Assembly (NCBI GenBank): GCA_001412335.1
Contig: LKUF01000479.1
Location: forward strand, 1 to 8,979
Source of the DNA: Methanolinea sp. SDB
GTDB lineage: Archaea > Halobacteriota > Methanomicrobia > Methanomicrobiales > Methanospirillaceae
Length of the DNA stretch: 8,979 nucleotides
Direction: 5' to 3'
In this document: piece after piece, positions 6,852-8,979 of the stretch
Layout: each line of letters starts with the position of its first letter
How positions within the stretch are numbered: the stretch's first letter is position 1
Translations under genes and position numbers: made by a program
The notes under the pieces: generated by a model
Told to the model about the DNA's origin: nothing
The model's database searches: none
The model's input: only the letters and a program-made list of their open reading frames with translations

Positions 6852-7323
6852 TAGGCAAGATAGAGAATCAGGCGTTTCCAACCTGTTAGAATACATACTG
6901 ATCACCAGCATACTCCTGATGTTCCTGATCATCATAATACCTGTAGTGAATACAATCTTCATCGAACGGCCGGTCTATGAACTTACATCTCATGCATATA
7001 CCGATATTGGAAACGGTGTGAGCACGAGGATCATCGATTTATATGCCATAATTCCCTATTACAACAACGCGGTTATTGTGACCGATTTCGATATCCCTGA
7101 CGACGTGGTTGGACGTGATTACCGGGTTGACATCGTGGATGGTCCGCCCGGTAAAGAGTATGACAAAGGAATTCTCATTTCAGGGAACAACATGGAATAC
7201 CGCATATCTCTTGCAGGAATCGGCGCTACAGTCTTTGGAATGAGCGGCGGGGGGACAACGGCGAGCGGAATCAATCGAATTGTATACTGCTCCGATCCCA
7301 CAGGAGCGGGGTGCCCGGCATGA
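6820..7323 (+). CDS. Pilin-like protein P4 (resembles haloarchaeal DUF7266)
   Basis: 167 residues from ATG 6820. The leader MTRKSGTGTFNRQDRESG is followed by VSNLLEYILITSILLMFLII, a hydrophobic helix (about 22-44), and a soluble domain. 'VVGRDYRVDIVDGPPGKEYD' and a following beta strand recall the haloarchaeal family I know as DUF7266. Two cysteines eight residues apart near the end (Cys157 and Cys165, CSDPTGAGC) could form a disulfide outside the cell. Start choice: the frame is open back to a TTG at 6739, but that would overlap P3 by 113 nt and add a second hydrophobic stretch before the pilin helix. ATG 6820 gives a 32-nt overlap and a leader like that of its neighbours. Its SD is weak (GGGG at 6807-6810), so it may depend on coupling to P3. 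It shares an ATGA junction with P5. Confidence 0.72.
   Translation: MTRKSGTGTFNRQDRESGVSNLLEYILITSILLMFLIIIIPVVNTIFIERPVYELTSHAYTDIGNGVSTRIIDLYAIIPYYNNAVIVTDFDIPDDVVGRDYRVDIVDGPPGKEYDKGILISGNNMEYRISLAGIGATVFGMSGGGTTASGINRIVYCSDPTGAGCPA
7303..7322 (+). promoter_or_regulatory. Start region of P5 with ATGA overlap
   Basis: The P4 stop TGA (7321-7323) overlaps the P5 ATG (7320-7322). GGGGTG (7308-7313) is 6 nt before that ATG and acts as a plausible SD. GGAG (7303-7306) is 4 nt before an in-frame GTG at 7311, which would add three residues. I prefer the ATG because of spacing and the standard 4-nt overlap, but GTG remains possible. Confidence 0.6.
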
Positions 7324-8081
7324 ACAGGAAAAAGAAGTCATTATGCAAAGAATCTGCGGTCTCTGAAACGGTCGGCTATATTATTATTTTCGGGATCATG
7401 ATGACAGGAATTGCTCTTGTAACCCTGTATGGATATCCGCTCTTGCTGCAGGAGCAGGCAAATGCCAATATAAAAAATATGGAACGAAACATGATTGTCC
7501 TCCAGAACGATATGAACAGTCTTACTTACAAGAATGTCCCCTACCAGGAGACTATGCTGCAGGTGAGTGGGGGCACTCTGATGGTAGAGAATCCATCAGG
7601 CGAGAAATATTTCAAGATATACAATAGTACGGATCAATTTATCCCATTAACTGATAACAAGTTCCAACCAGGTGAATTATTATACATTTCCAGCTCAGAA
7701 CCCATCCAAATCGGACTTCAGAGCGGAGCGGTTGTCAGATGGCAGCTTGGTGGTTCTGTTATGATTTCCGAACCCCGCTGGTTTTTTGATGAAGATACTG
7801 GGGCACTTGTTATAACACTTATTCAGACTACCGCGGATTCCGACCTGGCACAAACTGGAATCGGAACTGTGAGGATGAATGTCTCTGTATTACATCCCCC
7901 TGTTGAAAAGATTTCTCCCGGGACAGTGACAATTGAATATACCGATACTCCCCACGATTACTTTACGGCCTGGAGAAATTATTTCAATAAATTCGCGTCA
8001 ACGACGACATCTTCCGTGTCAATACCCGACGTCGACAAATTGATAATAAAAACGTATAAAGTGACGATATTATCTCTCTAA
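7320..8081 (+). CDS. Pilin-like protein P5 (resembles haloarchaeal DUF7289)
   Basis: 253 residues. A basic leader MNRKKKSLCKES is followed by AVSETVGYIIIFGIMMTGIA, the most recognisable pilin start in the operon. Many archaeal pilins and flagellin relatives begin 'AVSxxIGxxLxxxIxxxxA'. The region after the helix ('QEQANANIKNMERNMIVLQNDMNSLTYKNVP') and a following beta-rich domain match the pattern of haloarchaeal DUF7289 as I remember it ('VSEVVGYVLxFG...ANxERAFxVLxxNMxDxxxxGxP'). This is the firmest of the five family calls. It is the last gene of the operon and ends 4 bp from the convergent aIF1A gene. A structural (pilin) role is inferred. No partner ATPase, platform protein or peptidase is encoded nearby. 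Confidence 0.8.
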   Translation: MNRKKKSLCKESAVSETVGYIIIFGIMMTGIALVTLYGYPLLLQEQANANIKNMERNMIVLQNDMNSLTYKNVPYQETMLQVSGGTLMVENPSGEKYFKIYNSTDQFIPLTDNKFQPGELLYISSSEPIQIGLQSGAVVRWQLGGSVMISEPRWFFDEDTGALVITLIQTTADSDLAQTGIGTVRMNVSVLHPPVEKISPGTVTIEYTDTPHDYFTAWRNYFNKFASTTTSSVSIPDVDKLIIKTYKVTILSL

Positions 8082-8086
8082 TTTTT
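8082..8086 (+). terminator. Short U-tract at the end of the pilin-like operon
   Basis: T5 follows directly after the P5 TAA stop, in the 4-bp gap before the convergent aIF1A stop. It is a minimal archaeal U-tract with no stem-loop. No clear U-tract is seen for aIF1A in the opposite direction, whose transcript may run some way antisense into P5. Confidence 0.35.
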
Positions 8087-8397
8087 CACAGATACCCGTT
8101 TTTCCGCAGCCACTCCACCTGGGGACCGGTATACCGGTATATGATGTCACACTTGTCGTCCTGGAAGCTCCAGGGGATCACGATGAGAATATCTCCTTCC
8201 CTGATCCAGACTCTCTTCTTGATCGTTCCCTTTATCCGGCCCATACGGGTAACCCCGTCGAAACATTTCACCCGGATATGGTTGGCCCCCATCATGAGCT
8301 GGGCCTGGGCGAAGATCTCGCGGTTCCGCTTATTGGGAAGGCGTACCCTGATGATCTCTTCACCCGATCCACCCGAAACTGGCTTCTTGTCGGTCAG
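8086..8397 (-). CDS. eif1A: Translation initiation factor aIF1A, apparent CTG start
   Basis: aIF1A is the archaeal counterpart of eIF1A/IF1. It binds the ribosomal A site and, with aIF1, stimulates initiation. The protein has the whole family: an N-terminal tail, 'IIRVRLPNKRNREIFAQAQL' (residues about 14-33), then the OB-fold with MMGANHIRVKCFDGVTRMGR, IKGTIKKRVWIREGDILIVI and the C-terminal IIYRYTGPQVEWLRKNGYL. The length of 103 residues is normal. The problem is the start: the first in-frame Met (8295) lies inside the conserved domain, and the frame upstream (to the TAA at 8475-8473) has no ATG, GTG or TTG. CTG 8397-8395 has AAGGAG (8411-8406 on the minus strand) exactly 8 nt before it and gives a family-like beginning, (M)TDKKPVSGG. 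I therefore place the start there. A base error or frameshift is the main alternative. Confidence 0.9.
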   Translation of the reverse strand: MTDKKPVSGGSGEEIIRVRLPNKRNREIFAQAQLMMGANHIRVKCFDGVTRMGRIKGTIKKRVWIREGDILIVIPWSFQDDKCDIIYRYTGPQVEWLRKNGYL

Positions 8398-8429
8398 TGC
8401 ACCATCTCCTTGCTGCCTCTGGTCGGCAT
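8394..8429 (-). other. Short upstream ORF overlapping the aIF1A start
   Basis: On the minus strand an ATG at 8429 opens an 11-codon ORF (MPTRGSKEMVH) that ends at TGA 8396-8394. Its stop overlaps the proposed aIF1A CTG (8397-8395) by two bases. It includes the AAGGAG. It has no SD of its own and lies about 12 nt after the predicted transcription start. It could be a chance ORF, a regulatory uORF, or the true 5' end of aIF1A if one base is missing from the sequence. Confidence 0.25.
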
Positions 8430-8463
8430 GTATAGATGCAGTTGAAAATTTTCGGCGTACGAG

Positions 8464-8470
8464 TTTATAG
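8464..8470 (-). promoter_or_regulatory. TATA box of aIF1A
   Basis: CTATAAA on the minus strand (8470-8464) is a good archaeal TATA core. A start near 8441 would give a leader of about 44 nt before the CTG, long enough to include the AAGGAG motif and the short upstream ORF. Confidence 0.55.
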
Positions 8471-8574
8471 AATTATCCTGATTCGGGAGGGATCGGGGAG
8501 AGCCCTGTCTGGAGACCGTGGGTGTTGACAGGTGCCCGGTGGTGAATTGGTGGGAAAGAACGTTCCATCCCAAG

Positions 8575-8584
8575 TTTATATATA
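8575..8584 (+). promoter_or_regulatory. TATA box of the HEAT-repeat gene
   Basis: TTTATATATA is a near-ideal archaeal TATA box, centred 29 nt before the ATG at 8609. Transcription would start at about 8606, giving a leaderless or near-leaderless mRNA. No SD motif is present. Together with the aIF1A TATA box, this makes 8398-8608 a divergent promoter region. Nothing else recognisable lies in it. Confidence 0.6.
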
Positions 8585-8608
8585 TTTCTTATGATCCATT
8601 GTAATGTG

Positions 8609-8979
8609 ATGAGTCCAAGACCAGCGGATCCAGTTATCCGGTTGTTGCGTGACCTCAAGGATGACGAGTGGACCGTGCGCCAGGATGCCGTGGACAGGAT
8701 AAGCCACCTTTCAGATCCCGGCCAGCTGCAGGAACTCCTGGATCATCTCACCCGGGAGAAATGGTACGTGAGGGAGGCGGCCGCTGCCGGTATCAGGGCA
8801 AATCGTCATGAAAGCACGGGGCCGGTGATGATGAAAGCCCTCTCGTGCGAAGATGGCGTCATAAGGAATGCTGCTGCGTCCGCCCTCGGGACCATGAAGT
8901 ACCGGGAAGCGGAGCGGGTGCTCGCCCGTGCTGCCAGTGACCCCGACTGCAGGTTACGAAAGACTGCCAGGACGTCGCT
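8609..8979 (+). CDS. HEAT-repeat protein, N-terminal part (runs off right edge)
   Basis: 123 residues are visible, starting MSPRPADPVIRLLRDLKDDE. They form about four HEAT (PBS-lyase type) helical repeats of about 30 residues: roughly 8-33 (VIRLLRDLKDDEWTVRQDAV), 40-65 (LLDHLTREKWYVREAAAAGI), 70-95 (MMKALSCEDGVIRNAAASAL) and 101 to the edge (VLARAASDPDCRLRKTA). The recurring 'D/E-x-x-VRxxAAxAL' is the signature. Such repeats form alpha-solenoid scaffolds that bind proteins. The partner cannot be told from sequence. An in-frame ATG at 8591 and a GTG at 8606 exist upstream, but the TATA box at 8575-8584 places the transcript start past 8600, so ATG 8609 is preferred. It is GC-rich, unlike the pilin block. 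Confidence 0.85.
   Translation, partial: MSPRPADPVIRLLRDLKDDEWTVRQDAVDRISHLSDPGQLQELLDHLTREKWYVREAAAAGIRANRHESTGPVMMKALSCEDGVIRNAAASALGTMKYREAERVLARAASDPDCRLRKTARTS

Noticed and set aside
6739..7323. Longer version of P4 starting at TTG 6739
   Set aside because: It would overlap P3 by 113 nt and put a second hydrophobic stretch before the pilin helix. ATG 6820 gives a leader like those of its neighbours.
8086..8295. aIF1A starting at the ATG at 8295 (69 residues)
   Set aside because: This would remove conserved N-terminal residues including RVRLPNKRNREIFAQAQL, which belong to the family core. The frame is clearly coding further upstream.
8141..8470. Plus-strand ORF of 109 codons across aIF1A and its promoter
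   Set aside because: It is antisense to a well-supported aIF1A gene and has no recognisable pattern.
8591..8608. Earlier start (ATG 8591) for the HEAT-repeat protein
   Set aside because: The TATA box at 8575-8584 places the transcript start after about 8600, so this ATG would not be in the mRNA.
1..8979. tRNA, rRNA, CRISPR array, insertion sequence or attachment site
   Set aside because: Looked for on both strands. No cloverleaf-like segment, regularly spaced repeats, transposase-like protein or long terminal inverted repeats were seen.

Overview
The window looks like chromosomal DNA from a methanogenic archaeon, most plausibly of the Methanomicrobiales. The evidence is a complete archaeal translation initiation factor 1A gene, TATA-box promoters without bacterial -10/-35 elements, GGAGGTG-type ribosome binding sites mixed with apparently leaderless genes, and U-tract ends. 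No database was searched, so the lineage and all family names rest on recognition by eye.

Layout. 1-203 (minus) is the start of a GNAT-type acetyltransferase that runs off the left edge. 204-458 is a divergent promoter region with a striking G-run tract. 459-1034 (plus) is a small lipoprotein of unknown function. 1053-4664 (minus) is a 1203-residue secreted protein with several Ig-like repeats, a complete von Willebrand factor A (VWA) domain carrying a large tyrosine-rich insertion, and a proline-rich tail. 4665-4882 is a divergent promoter region. 4883-8081 (plus) is a tightly overlapping operon of five pilin-like proteins (called P1-P5 here). Each has a short polar leader and one N-terminal hydrophobic helix, followed by a beta-rich extracellular part. 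8086-8397 (minus) is aIF1A, which has no canonical start codon. 8398-8608 is another divergent promoter region. 8609-8979 (plus) is the start of a HEAT-repeat protein that runs off the right edge.

How the genes may work together. The VWA protein and the P1-P5 operon are divergently transcribed from one 218-bp region. I infer that they form one cell-surface system: a type IV-pilus-like filament or pseudopilus made of five different small pilins, with the VWA protein as a secreted adhesin or tip component. VWA proteins occur with pilins elsewhere (PilY1 in type IV pili, TadG in Tad pili, tip adhesins of Gram-positive pili). The window has no assembly ATPase, no platform protein and no prepilin peptidase, so these would have to be supplied from elsewhere. 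P1-P5 resemble the uncharacterised haloarchaeal families I recall as DUF7287, DUF7288, DUF7261, DUF7266 and DUF7289, in that order. The surface block is visibly more AT-rich than the flanking GNAT, aIF1A and HEAT genes, which suggests an accessory insertion between ordinary genes.

The other notable point is aIF1A. Its reading frame has no ATG, GTG or TTG before the conserved region. A CTG lies at ideal distance from an AAGGAG motif, and a short out-of-frame ORF overlaps that CTG.
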